64,000 nucleotides of DNA from Mytilinidion resinicola. Its lineage: Eukaryota > Ascomycota > Dothideomycetes > Mytilinidiales > Mytilinidiaceae. A model generated the notes under the pieces. That model saw nothing but the letters and a program-made list of their open reading frames with translations, ran no database searches and was not told the DNA's origin. Positions 24,085 to 35,174 of this stretch are shown in pieces; the first letter of the stretch is position 1; the number at the start of each line of letters is the position of its first letter. The stretch covers positions 348,887-412,886 of the forward strand of contig NW_022985465.1 in the NCBI RefSeq assembly GCF_010093595.1. Reading direction: 5' to 3'. A program made the translations under genes and the position numbers.

Positions 24085-24420
24085 GCCGTGCCTAGGTCTC
24101 GGGGGCCTGCTTTTGGCCCAGGTCAGCCTGCGAGGGTTGATTGGCTTTGTGGAGGGGGTCGTGGCGGTATAGAGTTTCCCCTGGACTGCCTTCACCCTCA
24201 ATCCTCTTTATGTATAGAGCCTGTCGAGCAGTCTCAAAAGCTAAGGCCTAAGTCCAAGTTCACCGGAAAGGAAGACGCACTGCTTATCAAGTAAAGGGGG
24301 TACAAAATCTACCATGGGAACGGATCAAGGCCTCTTTTCTAGGGAGAACTGTTGGATCACTGCAGGTGCACTACTCTACAAAATTGAAGGGGAGAACTGC
24401 TGTGCGGACATTGACATGGA
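24085..24420 (+). pseudogene. SANT/Myb-like domain relic
   Basis: One frame ends RPKSKFTGKEDALLIK and, after a one-base shift at about 24295, another reads KGVQNLPWERIKASFLGRTV then GSLQVHYSTKLK. Together they match a fungal SANT/Myb-like repeat of the form (F)T.EED..L..LKE...L.W..I...FPGRS.G.LQV.Y.TKLK. The frameshift and lack of any upstream domain indicate a dead fragment. Assigned from motif similarity only. Confidence 0.6.
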
Positions 24421-24831
24421 GTTTAGTTAAGGGTGTAGGCCCGTACATAGTACGGGTTAATCTTCGATCATTGTGAAAAACCCCAACGGGGCCCGAGTAG
24501 GATTTTGCTTTGCCGCACTCTAACGGTTGAGGTGTAGTGGCTGCACTTTCTGACCCAGGCTTGGCGTGGAACGTTGTCGGTTTGCGCTGGTTGCCGCTCC
24601 GCGCTCCTTCCTTGATCCTTCGATGAAGCTATCTAGTCTTAGGTAGCGACCCCTAATGCACTATAACAGCTCGCCTGGCGTTGAGGCTTAATGCGAGACG
24701 AAATCACGACGGTGATGCAATCTCGTGGTGGTGAGCCGGCTGATCCTCGGACGCCCTCAACCACACCCTCGCCCTGCACCCTCGAACATCGACCGTCACA
24801 CCCCACACCCTCGAACATCACACACCCTCAC

Positions 24832-26537
24832 ATGCCCAAACCTCAAGCCTCATATACGCGCAAACGTCAACGCGCAGAGCTAACCGATACTTTGCAACCT
24901 ATATTGAAAAAGCCGAAGGTCGGGCACCAGGTAAAGAAAGGTACATCGTCATACCTTTTGTCATACTGTACCTGCTACAACGTCACAACAAAGACGCAGA
25001 AGCCTACGTCTCCAAGGTGCCGATCCTATCCAAAGCGACCTCGAGATGAAGACGAAGTCTCCTCCGCCCACTCTTCGCTCGAGCTGTTTGCAAAACGAGT
25101 ACAAATATGTGTACCTGTAACCAGCAAACCAGTCAGGTGGAAGACACTTACTTCGTAAAGAGGCTCGGGTTGACTACTGGAACGAAAACCAAGCCTGGCC
25201 GACAGAGCGACTTTGCATCTCTCCGACCGACCAAGCGTCAGCACATACTAGCAAACCCTCGGACTCCTAACTATTCCCTCGACAAAGCCTCTCGACTAAG
25301 CGTCCTCCAGACCGTTTCTCCAATACCACTAGACCACCCTCGGCCGCCGAATTCTTCTCGCGAGTGGGTCAATCCCGCGTGCGATCGCATTGACGACTGG
25401 CTTGCCGAAATCCCTCCCCATCGCGCGAGCAGCTGCCCCCCACAACTAGAATGCAGCACCCGCACGCAATATTCGATCCAGGTGGACAAGCCGAACAAGA
25501 CGGAGGAGGTGAAGAGCAGGGGCCCTTGCTCGAAACACTCCAACGGATGTCGCAAGCACAGAGACAGAGTTTTGGGGGAGCCTCGGTCGCGTCCGGTCGA
25601 AGCTCGCGGCCACGTCTCACATCGACTACCGCAAGACACTACGCAACAATGGCGTCCTTTTCGACCGCACGGGCGAGAAGATTCCCCCAGAGCTGCGCAG
25701 CTTCCTCGACTCGTATATTCTCCAAGAGCGATCCACAAACTTGTCTCCTGAAGCAATTGCCGACGCAGTGCAGACTACCGTCGACGTCGCAGACAGCCCA
25801 GAAGGTAATGTTTACGACCTTATCAATACGGCGACGCTCCCCACCAAACGTTCTGACGTCGGACGTGGCGGCAATACGCCCTGGACTCACGATGGTTTGC
25901 TAAGAAACGGCGATTATGAATACCCCTAGCAACAGCGAAGGCAGATGCCCACTGCGGCTATCCAACGGGTCAGAGCTCGACTTGGACGGTCAAGGAAAAC
26001 ACAGTCATCGATCATCCAGCGGCAAGACGGCTTACACAACCAGGCAAAGGGAATTGTCTCCCTTACTTCGTGCTAGAGATGAAGTCCGAGGCTATGGGGG
26101 GGACGCTTTGGCAAGGCGAGAACCAAACTGCAGGGAGTGGCGCATGTTGTGTCAACGCTGCACGCTGGGACTTTCGGGAGGCTTATCCATCCGAAGAACC
26201 GTCGATTGTGGATACAATCGCTCTTTCGGCCTACGCAACTCATCGAGACGTCATCTGGCACGTCCACTGGTACAGCGTTGAGGATGGACGACACTACATG
26301 TCTTGGATCGCAAGCCACGACACTATTCGCCAGGTCCAGCAATGCAACCATTTGACTCTCAACCTATTTGACCACTGCCAGGGCTATCGTCAGACGAAGC
26401 TCCGACGTGCGCTCGAGCAGCTGAATCCTATTCCGGACCATTGGAAGCAAGCTCGACCTGCCAGTGCCATGAACTCGCAGATCGCTGGCGAGGATGATGA
26501 AGGTGTAGGCTCCAACAAGAGTCAGCGGCTGGATTAG
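24832..26537 (+). pseudogene. DUF7924-like accessory gene, decayed
   Basis: Pieces of one protein lie in order in different frames. They are MPKPQASYTRKRQRAEL; RKEARVDYWNENQAWPTE (similar to the conserved REA.ADYW..N..WP pre-domain motif of DUF7924-type proteins); RNNGVLFDRTGEKIPPELRS with FLDSYILQERS; SPEGNVYDLINTATLPTKR; and a long C-terminal frame (26070-26537). That last frame contains LEMKSEAMGGTLWQGENQ, IVDTIALSAYATHRDVIWHV, SWIASHDTIRQVQQCNH and a Ser/Lys-rich end. At least three frame changes and stops between about 25100 and 26070 cannot be explained by one or two introns. The E-x-K in LEMKSE followed by an alternating hydrophobic strand pattern resembles a PD-(D/E)xK nuclease core; that is only inference. 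Family naming is tentative. Confidence 0.55.
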
Positions 26538-26741
26538 AAGCATCAACGTCATTGGAGACGGCAGCAGGAAAATTGATGAGATGCATAGCGTTATGGTATT
26601 GATATTGGGAGCGCTGTATATGTACAGGAAGAGCCGCTCGTAATTATCAACAGGTTCAAGCTAGCTCTCCGTACAAAGACAAGATGTATATCCGTCAAGG
26701 TCATGCTAATGCTCTGTCGTGCAACAGCTGGTACGATATCC

Positions 26742-26818
26742 CAATGTGCACCCAAGCAATTTCCTTTCCCGTTCAGGAACCTGAGCTGCTCATGCTCCAG
26801 CCTGAGCTGTGGCTGTGC
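26742..26818 (+). repeat. Direct repeat, left copy
   Basis: About 77 bp including CCCAAGCAATTTCCTTT and CTGCTCATGCTCC-GCCTGAGCTG; recurs at 27757-27835 with scattered substitutions and a few short gaps. Confidence 0.7.
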
Positions 26819-27359
26819 TAGGTGAGCGCATCTGAGCCGAGACCGAGCGCATCTGAGCCGGGACTGAGCAGCTCGCTGGGGCCCAGTTTTGGGCCCTGTA
26901 TTCGACAGGGAGGGTTGAGACTGGGGTCCTCACCCTGCCTCGGAAGGCCCATTTCCGGGCCCTTAGACCTGCCAGGTTCCAGTTTTAGGGCCCTAATTAT
27001 TGAGTACTCTTACCTACGGATGAAAAACTGCCTAAGGCTGATCTGCGCTACTTTATTATCCATACAAGGGTAAGCCTATGAATAGCTGATAGATTCTATT
27101 AGTTTAGTGTATAATCTCATGAAAGGGGGAGTTATCTATTAATTTAACTATGGAATAGAGGCGACTATATACTGAGAGAGAGCCCCCTTGTCGTGGTTCT
27201 TAGTCGGCAGGAAGGCCCTAGCTATCTCGGATAGGCAGACAGGAATGACAATTGTATTTACTACGTATTCTACGCAGCAGCGGGCAGGCAGGTTGAAGAA
27301 CAAGACGTAGCTCAAGGAGTTATAAACAAGATTATCCTAATAATGTCACCATCTTGGTA

Positions 27360-27555
27360 CGTCACTGTCTTGTGAGCATGTCTATCTTACGAATAAAACT
27401 ATCTTAAGACGGGTCTATCTTAAGAGCGGGACTCTCTAGAGACCATCCTTATCTTAAGATGCTACTGTTCTGAGACTATGGCTGCCTTAAGAACATGCCT
27501 TCTTAAGAATGTGCTGTCTTAGGAACATGCTGTCTTAGGAATGTAACTGTCTGTA
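27360..27555 (+). repeat. Degenerate CTTAAGA array
   Basis: Seven or more diverged units of about 14-20 bp, each with TCTTAAGA or TCTTAGGA followed by a C/G-rich or ATGC tail. The palindromic core CTTAAG is repeated without coding meaning. Possibly part of an LTR or untranslated transposon region. Confidence 0.6.
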
Positions 27556-27756
27556 GACTACCTCTAGGATGTGGGGTGTTACGTGACATAAATCGGAAGG
27601 CTGAACCCTAAGGAACGTGGGACCTTAGGCCGCCAATAAAACTGTAGCACGGAGAATATCTATCCTTGGAAGCGTTGTTGAATAAGTCCCAGACGTTCTG
27701 TACCAGTGCTGTGGCTGATATGAGAGAAGAAATTTGATAGAAATGAGTACAACATC

Positions 27757-27835
27757 TCAATGTGTGCCCAAGCAATTTCCTTTACCGCTTAAGGGGTTGC
27801 TCATGCTCCGGCCTGAGCTGGAGCTGTGGCTGTGC
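27757..27835 (+). repeat. Direct repeat, right copy
   Basis: Partner of 26742-26818. The 1-kb spacing and divergence would fit an old LTR pair or a duplicated segment; no internal coding region is seen between the arms. Confidence 0.65.
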
Positions 27836-28225
27836 GCATCCCCGGTTAAGACTAGCGTCCGTAATCTTCGACCAAGAAATCTTCTTAGCGGAGTCCTCCA
27901 GGCTCCCCGTTCTTCGTACAGATACATCGCTACCTCCACTCTATGTTCGAGCCCCGCATTGACAGTTCATGTGCGGCTGATTACTGCTCTGATATCTTCT
28001 TCCTTTTTGCCCAAACTTTCAGTCGTGAAGTTATTTAACTTCGAGGTTGCCCTCAACCTGCGTATCGCCGTTACCTTTCTATTCCTGCCACTTGTTAACG
28101 ATCTTTTATCCCGATACCCTGCCATCTACAGTTTGTTCTGGCAGTCCATACTACTACTTTTGTAGCTTCTTTACCCAATACAATACAAGCCTACTTTAGC
28201 CTACATCTACCTAAGTTCGCTGAAA

Positions 28226-28807
28226 ATGCCGGAACACAGCTTACAGCAACAAAGCTACGACCAGCACATCGGCATGCTGCGTGCGATCATTGCCGACGAC
28301 CACTTTGGCGGCCAGATGTCAAGCAAAATCGTCGACGCCTGGCTCGAAGGGTTGAAACCCAGCAGCCGCATTCCATTGCCACCAGAAGTGCAAGGCTTTT
28401 ACGGCGGCAGCGTCAAAGCCTCACTGCCCATCGAGGTCGCGCGCGCATCGTACAAATTTATTGCGCATGAAACGACCGACAAAGAGAAAGTTGCCAAATA
28501 CGCACTGCGGATGCTCGTCGCGCTGTCGGTACTCGACATTGATCAGGTCGCCCAGGACGAACCGAACTTGGCGGCGCTCGCGCTGTGGCATAAGGCGCTG
28601 GCGCTCGTGCGGCTCCCTGATAGCGTCGATAGGCTCGCTGACACGTTTCGTCGCTATGAAGAGGTGCGGCCGAGATCAAATTTATCTGATAGTAAGTTGC
28701 CGCAGCCGGAGCGGCTTAAAACTCGCCTGCACAGCGTCGCGGAAGACCTTGAGAATACGAGCGCTTCAAAGTGGCTGGGTAATTGGCGGCCGAAAGACTC
28801 GGGTTGA
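28226..28807 (+). CDS. Hypothetical protein, 193 aa
   Basis: Uninterrupted ORF with a good fungal start context (GCTGAAAATGCC) after a CT/A-rich leader. The predicted protein is soluble and mostly helical: SYDQHIGMLRAIIADDHFGG, LPPEVQGFYGGSVKASLPIE, KEKVAKYALRMLVALSVLDI and NLAALALWHKALALVRLPDS. It has no signal peptide, membrane segment or known motif. Codon use is G+C-rich and unlike the A+T-rich surroundings, which favours a real gene. It is flanked on both sides by repeat sequence. Function unknown. Confidence 0.6.
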   Translation: MPEHSLQQQSYDQHIGMLRAIIADDHFGGQMSSKIVDAWLEGLKPSSRIPLPPEVQGFYGGSVKASLPIEVARASYKFIAHETTDKEKVAKYALRMLVALSVLDIDQVAQDEPNLAALALWHKALALVRLPDSVDRLADTFRRYEEVRPRSNLSDSKLPQPERLKTRLHSVAEDLENTSASKWLGNWRPKDSG

Positions 28808-29194
28808 CGACATGAAGGGGATGGTAAGCGCGAACCTGGTGGACGGAATCGAACCGTCTCAAATCGACATCGACTTCGACTTCGACAGCGCGAGGTCCTT
28901 GCGGAATCAGGTGACAGGAATAGCAAGCCTGAGCCAGAGTCGGGAAACTTGCTTGCGATGAAGGGTTGGTGCAACGAAGATTTCGCTTGTGGTAGAAGGA
29001 ATTAGGCAGGGCTGCGGATGTGCATAAATTAGGTTCTTAGGTCTTGCTACTACCTCTGCCGAAAGATAGATTTCGTTAATGCATATGTGAGAGAAGTGAA
29101 GGTAATAAATACAGCCATGAAGAAAGCCACCAAACCATGCCTCCTTCCTCCCCTTTTTTTACCCCCTAAAAACTCCTCCCAACCCCTCCCTCTC

Positions 29195-29269
29195 CCGGGA
29201 CAAATCTGAGTCCCCTTGCTAATACTTAACAGTCTCTGGTGAGGTATGTCTAAGACTGTGCCGCAGCGG
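29195..29269 (+). repeat. Direct repeat, left copy
   Basis: Starts CCGGGACAAATCTGAGTCCC; matches 30043-30118 with most differences being C/T or G/A transitions. Confidence 0.7.
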
Positions 29270-30042
29270 GTCCTTACTAGAGCTAGATCCATTAGCAATC
29301 TTATGCCACCCCTAGTTCTTGCTTCACTCAGCTGCCGTGGCTGGAGGAATCCTATTGTACAAGGGATGAAGGATGCTTGATACTGGGGCATGTCTCGGGA
29401 CCCGGGGACCAACCACCAACGCTGAAGATACAAGCCGAGGCAGGCACCGTTTGAGGTAAAGGGCTGTCTCGATCCAAGGCTTCCTGTTGTAGCTGGGCTT
29501 CCACTGGCCTACGCCATAGGGCAGAAACCATGAAGAAAGCTATGGAAGCCCCCAACAGCCGTGCTTGTGGCGGACATGACGGAGCTGGGGCGCTGGCTTG
29601 ACGGATGGCTGGGAGGCTGTTACGGATGAGCCGACTTGCCTCCCTGCAAAGCTAAGGGGCTGAGCTGTTGACGCGGTGTGTGTGTGAAAACCGCTCAGAT
29701 TCATGCGAGTACTCCTTTGTGAAGGCTCGGTTGGATCGCTGAGTGGGGCAACTCTCAATACAAGTTTCTTGATTACTTTACACACCTCCAATACTACTGA
29801 AGCCTAAGCTCCCTTCCAACGTCTTACTCAGTCGCCTCGATCCTCACGTCACGTGTTAGCCCTTGACGTAGTCCACCTGTAGGCAAGTAAGATACCTATC
29901 GATTCGGACTAACCTCTCGTTGTCCTTCAGCGTAATCTATAGGTAGAACGGGCAGTTCTTAACATAAGGGCGGGGAATGTTCCCTGGAAAGTAGCTTGAG
30001 CTTGTGAGACTTATAAAACGGTGTGGGTCCCTGATTTGTGAC

Positions 30043-30118
30043 CCGGGGACAGATTTGAGGTCCCTCGCTAAAACTTGACAGTTTCTAGTGAGGTACATCT
30101 GAGACTGTGCTGTAGCCG
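30043..30118 (+). repeat. Direct repeat, right copy
   Basis: Starts CCGGGGACAGATTTGAGGTC; shares CTAGTGAGGTACATCTGAGA-type sequence with the left copy. A TATA-like TTATAAAA precedes it by about 30 bp. Confidence 0.7.
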
Positions 30119-30859
30119 GTGGGGAAGGGTGATAGGTGAGCAAGGGTGAGCAGACCTGAGGAGAACCGAGCCGAAGCTGAGCCGGGTCTGAGCCGAACTC
30201 AGCCACAGTGGCGTCAGATCACGTGCCTAGAGCGGGCCGGGTAGGGTGCACATTGGGGTGTTGAAACAGAAAATCCAGGAATCGCTTCCCGAATGCAAAT
30301 CCTGGGTCATCAGGCATCCCTCGAGAATGCCTTCAAGCCGGAACCACGATGTTTACGGTTAACGATCGACATAGTCAAATAGAGACCTCACGCCTGTAGG
30401 CGGAATTTGGTATGTGTACTTGAAGTCCTGAAGGCTAGGAGAAAGACAACACGACTCCCCTTGCACCCGAGACCATGTAGCCTAGCCCATTCGAAGCTAT
30501 TGAACATATCATAGAGCGTGGTTGGAGTGTCTGGGGCTCAAGTTTGCTGATCTGCTGCCAAGCTTGAGGTCACCACGCAGCCGCCTCACTCACCACCTCC
30601 CTCCCGCCTTTCCTCGCCACCATCTCTCGAGACAGCTGTGCCACTCTCACCATTTTTCGCCCTATACTCTCTCTATCTCTAGTCAAGCCGCAGCTTCGAT
30701 AGAGGCCTCACTGCGGACGTCGTTTCGAGCTTCGTTCTTCAACACCACGCCCGCCTCATTTCCTCTCTTCACCTCCCATCGGACGACGATCAGCGGATGT
30801 TTCTGGCTACAGTGTAGCCAGAGTAGCCTAACGACACACCCACGCCACTACAAGCAGAC

Positions 30860-32369
30860 ATGGCCGACCAGCCCGCTGATCCGCAGTCGCCCAGTGACGA
30901 GGATAGCAGCAGGAACTCTGTTGCCAGCTCGCTGCTTCCTAATGAGATTTTGAGCATGATCTTCAAATGCTTCGCCGGCGACACCATTACATTGCGGAAT
31001 GTGATACTCGTCTCGAGCGTCTTCCGTAAAGAGGCTACTCCAATTCCATATAAGTCTTTCTCGGTGCACCGCGGCATAAAGGTGTTCTTTTGGGCGGTTT
31101 ATCGATTCTTACGATCAATCCTCGAGAATTGAACGCTGGCCAAGTATGTCAGGGTTCTCGACGTACTTCTCGCATTGCCACGCTACCACGGCGATGTGTC
31201 GGTACCAGGTGCGGCTATGGAGGTCGAGCTGATGTGGGCACATCCGCGCGCTAGATTTACCCATGTCAGACGACGAGGTCTGAGATCCTACCCATGACAT
31301 ATGGAAGGCTTGTGATCGTCTAGCGGCATCGAACATCCTGGATGGATTCACCAGCACTCTGCTTTAAATTCTGCCGAATATGAGAGTCATCCGCCTCTCA
31401 ATAAGTGATGAATTGCCAAGGTTCCTATACGACGCCGCCCTCTACAAGGGAGATAGTATCCGCCTACACCCGACAGTCGTATCCATGCTCGGCAACGCCA
31501 GAGACCTACGGTTCGAGGACATGTTTGGCACGTTCGAATCGGCATATGTTTCGCCATGGCTGCAACTTCCCACACTCACCACTTTCTCGGCGGTACGATT
31601 CACCATCCGCGAAATATATATGATTCAGGACTTTGCACTCACGGCGCTGCATCTACAGTGGTGCCGTATCCACCCCGAGACATTTGTCATGCTGCTGCAG
31701 TCCTGCAAGTGTCTGACAACGTTGACACACCGCACTGGCGATTATGCCGATGGCCGTAGTATGTCGGATGACATTGGCTGGATCGAATCTGAGGATGTCA
31801 TTGGCCCCATATTGGAGCATGTCCCTGCCCTCCGGAAGCTATACCTTTACTACACAGTCAATGACATCGTTAACACATACAGTCGATACACTCCGTTCCC
31901 TGGCACAAAGAGCTGGAACAGCCTCTCAAAGCTGTCCCAGCTGTCCCTCCTCGACATCGACGCGCGCCTCGTCTTCGGTGCAGACAAGATCCCTGACTCT
32001 ACTCAATGGAGTCTCGCGGAGCTAACTAGAATGTTACCACCGCCGGTGTCAACGTTGAAGCTCTGTTACTTCGGTTTTCGACTCCAAGAAGAGTATAGGT
32101 CGTTTCTCAAAATCCCGGGTCTCTACCCTCAACTTCGGTGCATCTGTATCTACAATGTCACAGAGTATTTCTACACCGCGGCTCTCTTGGAGGATATGCG
32201 ACGCAAATTCCGCGCTGTCGGCGTGAAATTCAAATACTGTCTATGTCACCACAGGAACCAAAAGGAGCACATAGCTGAGTATGACAGCGACGCAGTATAT
32301 CCTAGGGATTTCCCTCTGCACAAGACTGGATATGACGGCGGCGAAGGGACAATCAAGTCCATCGATTGA
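30860..32369 (+). pseudogene. F-box protein, probably pseudogene
   Basis: Starts MADQPADPQSPSDEDSS and then has an F-box-like segment (SLLPNEILSMIFKCFAGDTI, LRNVILVSSVFRKEATPIPY). The frame then meets TGA (31130-31132, in SILEN*TLAKYVRVLDVLLA). After a frame change it reads EV*DPTHDIWKACDRLAASN and LL*ILPNMRVIRLSISDELP. From 31380 a clean 329-codon frame continues with leucine-rich-repeat-like text (LLDIDARLVFGADKI, VSTLKLCYFGFRL, LYPQLRCICIYNV). The layout is that of fungal F-box/LRR substrate adaptors of SCF ubiquitin ligases. The three internal stops could each come from a C-to-T change (CGA to TGA, CAA to TAA), and there is at least one frameshift. An intron long enough to skip all of them (over 230 nt) would remove conserved coding sequence. 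Confidence 0.65.
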
Positions 32370-34201
32370 CATCTCTAGGACGCAGACTCGGGCTCTCAAT
32401 TCTAGCAGGTCAGAGTTACACTTTCATCTGAGGGCTGCTGGCGACTCTTCGCCTGGGTTGTGGTCCCCGAGTCCGCGGGAGCTTTAATCTTTCGTCGTGT
32501 TTCTTTATCTCAGTAGACTCGGAGCGGGGGTGATTGGTGAACAGATTGGTTGTGTATGCATAAAAAGTCCATCCCATTAGACAGTGGCAAGTGCAGCATC
32601 AGTCTCAGTAAAGACTTTGAGGAGCTTGTTGGCTACACCAGGCTTCCCTGTGACGATTTTAGCGCAGGGTAGGTCAACGTGAGCGGCTAATGCTAGCTTG
32701 AGTTCTACCTCCATACCATGTTCCCTTCTCCTTGTACTGTATCCCCGGCTTGCTCAAGTGCCCTATGATGCCTTCAACTACCTTTCTACTCTATCTAGCC
32801 TTTTGCCCAGCATAGTAGTCAGCATTGCCCATTGCTATCCCTTCAGCACAGTCCCCGGAATTAATACTCCCAAGTGTCTTCTGCAGTGCCTTCTCTTATG
32901 AACAGTTTCCCGAGTTTGCAGGTGACCACAGGTTGAACTTCTGGGAAGAACCGACAGCAGGTGTCGGATCTTCCCCAAAGTATTGTATCTTCATATGCAT
33001 GCTTCCAGCGCCCGAGGTTACAGTGAGTGTTCAGCTGGAGTCACCATGAGAGACTTTGACGTGTTGAGGAGAGTAATAGCTATTTGCTTTTCTAGCCATC
33101 GCTCTCTGGCTTCTCGCTCCTTACTTCCACGCCATATCTACCACGCCATATCTACCACACCGTCCCTCGCTCTTTCTCCGAGGGATGCATTCGACTGTAG
33201 ATGAGAAGAGTTGCCACTCCCATCCTCTTTCCCTGCGAGAAAATTGTGAGTATATATAGTACAAAGGTACCACGTGTATCTGACCTAGCTGTGCGAAGGT
33301 AGATGGGGAACCATGAGGCCAGACGTGAAGGGGCTAGACGTGAAGGGGCTAGACGTGAAGGGGCTACACTAGTTCTCCAAAACTCCACAACGCTCATCTA
33401 CAAGAAGGAAGAGGCCACTTGCGGGGGTGGAACATGGAGAGCGATGCCGATGGCTGAGCGAGAGAGACGAGAGCCTGATTATCAGGGGTACCCTATTTCC
33501 GGACCGATGATTACCGCTTCCGAGCTTAGTCTCTTAAAAGCACGGTATCTCTAGACGTTACTTACACGATTATTACCCTCTCTTCTGAGGCTGTTTCATG
33601 GCTTGATTTGCGCGCTAGGCCACCGGATGTGAGTATGTAGAGCTATATCACAGCCCAGGGCTGGGCTGCGTCACTTTATCATCCCAAGGGCAACTTAGAG
33701 TCACGGGTGACTAACAGGTTCCAATTTTGTCCGAAACTCCAGATGCTGTGATGTTGTAATTCGTTACTCATGCACTCATCCTCAGCAATTCGGCTATCAT
33801 ACTCGCATGAAGAATTACTCCCCAAGCCCCAAGACGCATATCATATGGTCCTCTGCTGGAGGTAATGCAGCTACTTAGCATACACGCGTTCGCACATTTA
33901 GCTCGCTCGCTGCGCTCTCGGAGCACCTCATCAAATTTCACCACCACTACTACGTACCCGTGACATTCTCTCTCTCCTATCACCCATGAACCCGCCCAAC
34001 TCGGCTACAACCGTCGGTAGTACCCATCCACAACGCTCTGCTCTACAAACCCTTTCCTGGATGATGCGTGGATCAGGAATATGTTTAGAGAGGCTGTATA
34101 TGGTGCCAGAACGGCAAAGCAACAATGGAAATAAAGCATTGCGCCGTCCATGTATGCTATCTACACTTGCCAGAAGTCAAACCAAGGCGAACGAAGTTGC
34201 T
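32370..34201. other. Intergenic
   Basis: No supported gene. Contains a three-copy tandem repeat (33321-33365) and several short ORFs without domain signals. Confidence 0.5.
33321..33365 (+). repeat. 15-bp tandem repeat, three copies
   Basis: AGACGTGAAGGGGCT repeated three times without a mismatch. A short ORF crosses it, but this is probably chance. Confidence 0.9.
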
Positions 34202-35174
34202 TTAATCCAACTCCTCATAATCCTGGAACGGCCAGTTTTCATGCAGCTCTCTCCTCTTGTCCTCGGTCTCAGCAGCCTCGAGCATTTGGAGTTTAGCATG
34301 TCGCTCCTTCTCCCTGGCTTCATCGTATAATTCAGTCGGCATCCAACCGTCGATGTTAACGCTGAAGAAATCGCGCAGTTGCTACATTTGTTCATCCACC
34401 TTCTTCTGCTTTATATCGATATCGAGGCATTCTACGACTTCTGCTTCGGAGTATTTTGCAGGAAAGTCCGCCCGTTTCATCGCTGAAGTGGCAATGCCGG
34501 GCCAGCGGGTCGACGCATGTATTATTTCCGCCTTGAGCGAAGTATTATCGCCTTCCCATGGCTTGCTAGCAGTGCCATAGAGCCGATTCCTTACAATAAG
34601 ATCATACGTGCCCATGGACTGGAAATGGGGCTTGTTGTTGCGATTGGTAAATGCCAGATAGAAATAGTGGAGCTGCCGTCGCCGGTACAGTTCTGCCTGC
34701 CTATCTTTCTCACTTCCCATTAACGAATCGAAATTCTCGGGAAGCTTTGGAGGTTGAAAATTCTCCGAATCATCGTCGCCGTAATTCTGAAAATGCTTCG
34801 GCATCTTGGCTTGTAGAAATATGGGAAGAATCGTGCTGTGCTGCTAGTCGATGATGGTAGTGATGTCGCCGGATCTAGAAATGAAGACGTTGTTAGGTGA
34901 GAGATCTGGGTGTCGGATGGTAGGTTGGTTCAACTCCTCTCCCTCGGGAATGATATGCGGAGCTACTTTCAGATAATCCAGCAAACTGTCTATTTGCACC
35001 TTCGGGTCCAACTTTTGATGGCTATAAAATTCTCTGTAGAGCGGTTCATTAGGAAAACGTTGTTCGCCGAATTTCTGGAGCCACATCAATTCTCTCCGGC
35101 TAACGGCCCTTAGTAGATCCTCGGAATTTTCCCCTGTAATCTACTGGTTAGTCATCACAAAATGCAGTAACTTA

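Larger units (their letters stand above)
26538..28225. other. Repeat-rich intergenic stretch
   Basis: Contains a diverged direct repeat (26742-26818 and 27757-27835), clustered GAGCCGGGACTGAGC-like phrases (26830-26870) and an array of CTTAAGA-containing units (27360-27550). The ORF 27734-28165 overlaps one repeat arm and lacks domains; I do not call it. TGTTACGTGACA at 27577 may mark an LTR edge. Confidence 0.5.
28808..30859. other. Repeat-bearing intergenic stretch
   Basis: Holds a diverged direct repeat pair (29195-29269 and 30043-30118), GAGCCG-rich phrases at 30160-30200 similar to those at 26830-26870, and a TTATAAAACG TATA-like box at 30011. No gene supported. Confidence 0.45.

Noticed and set aside
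27734..28165. 143-codon ORF with hydrophobic C-terminus
   Set aside because: Overlaps a degenerate repeat arm, contains no recognisable motif and lacks conservation cues.
28842..28858. Perfect tRNA-like T-arm on the minus strand (GACGG-TTCGATT-CCGTC)
   Set aside because: No A box, D-arm or acceptor stem partner is found within 100 nt upstream on that strand.
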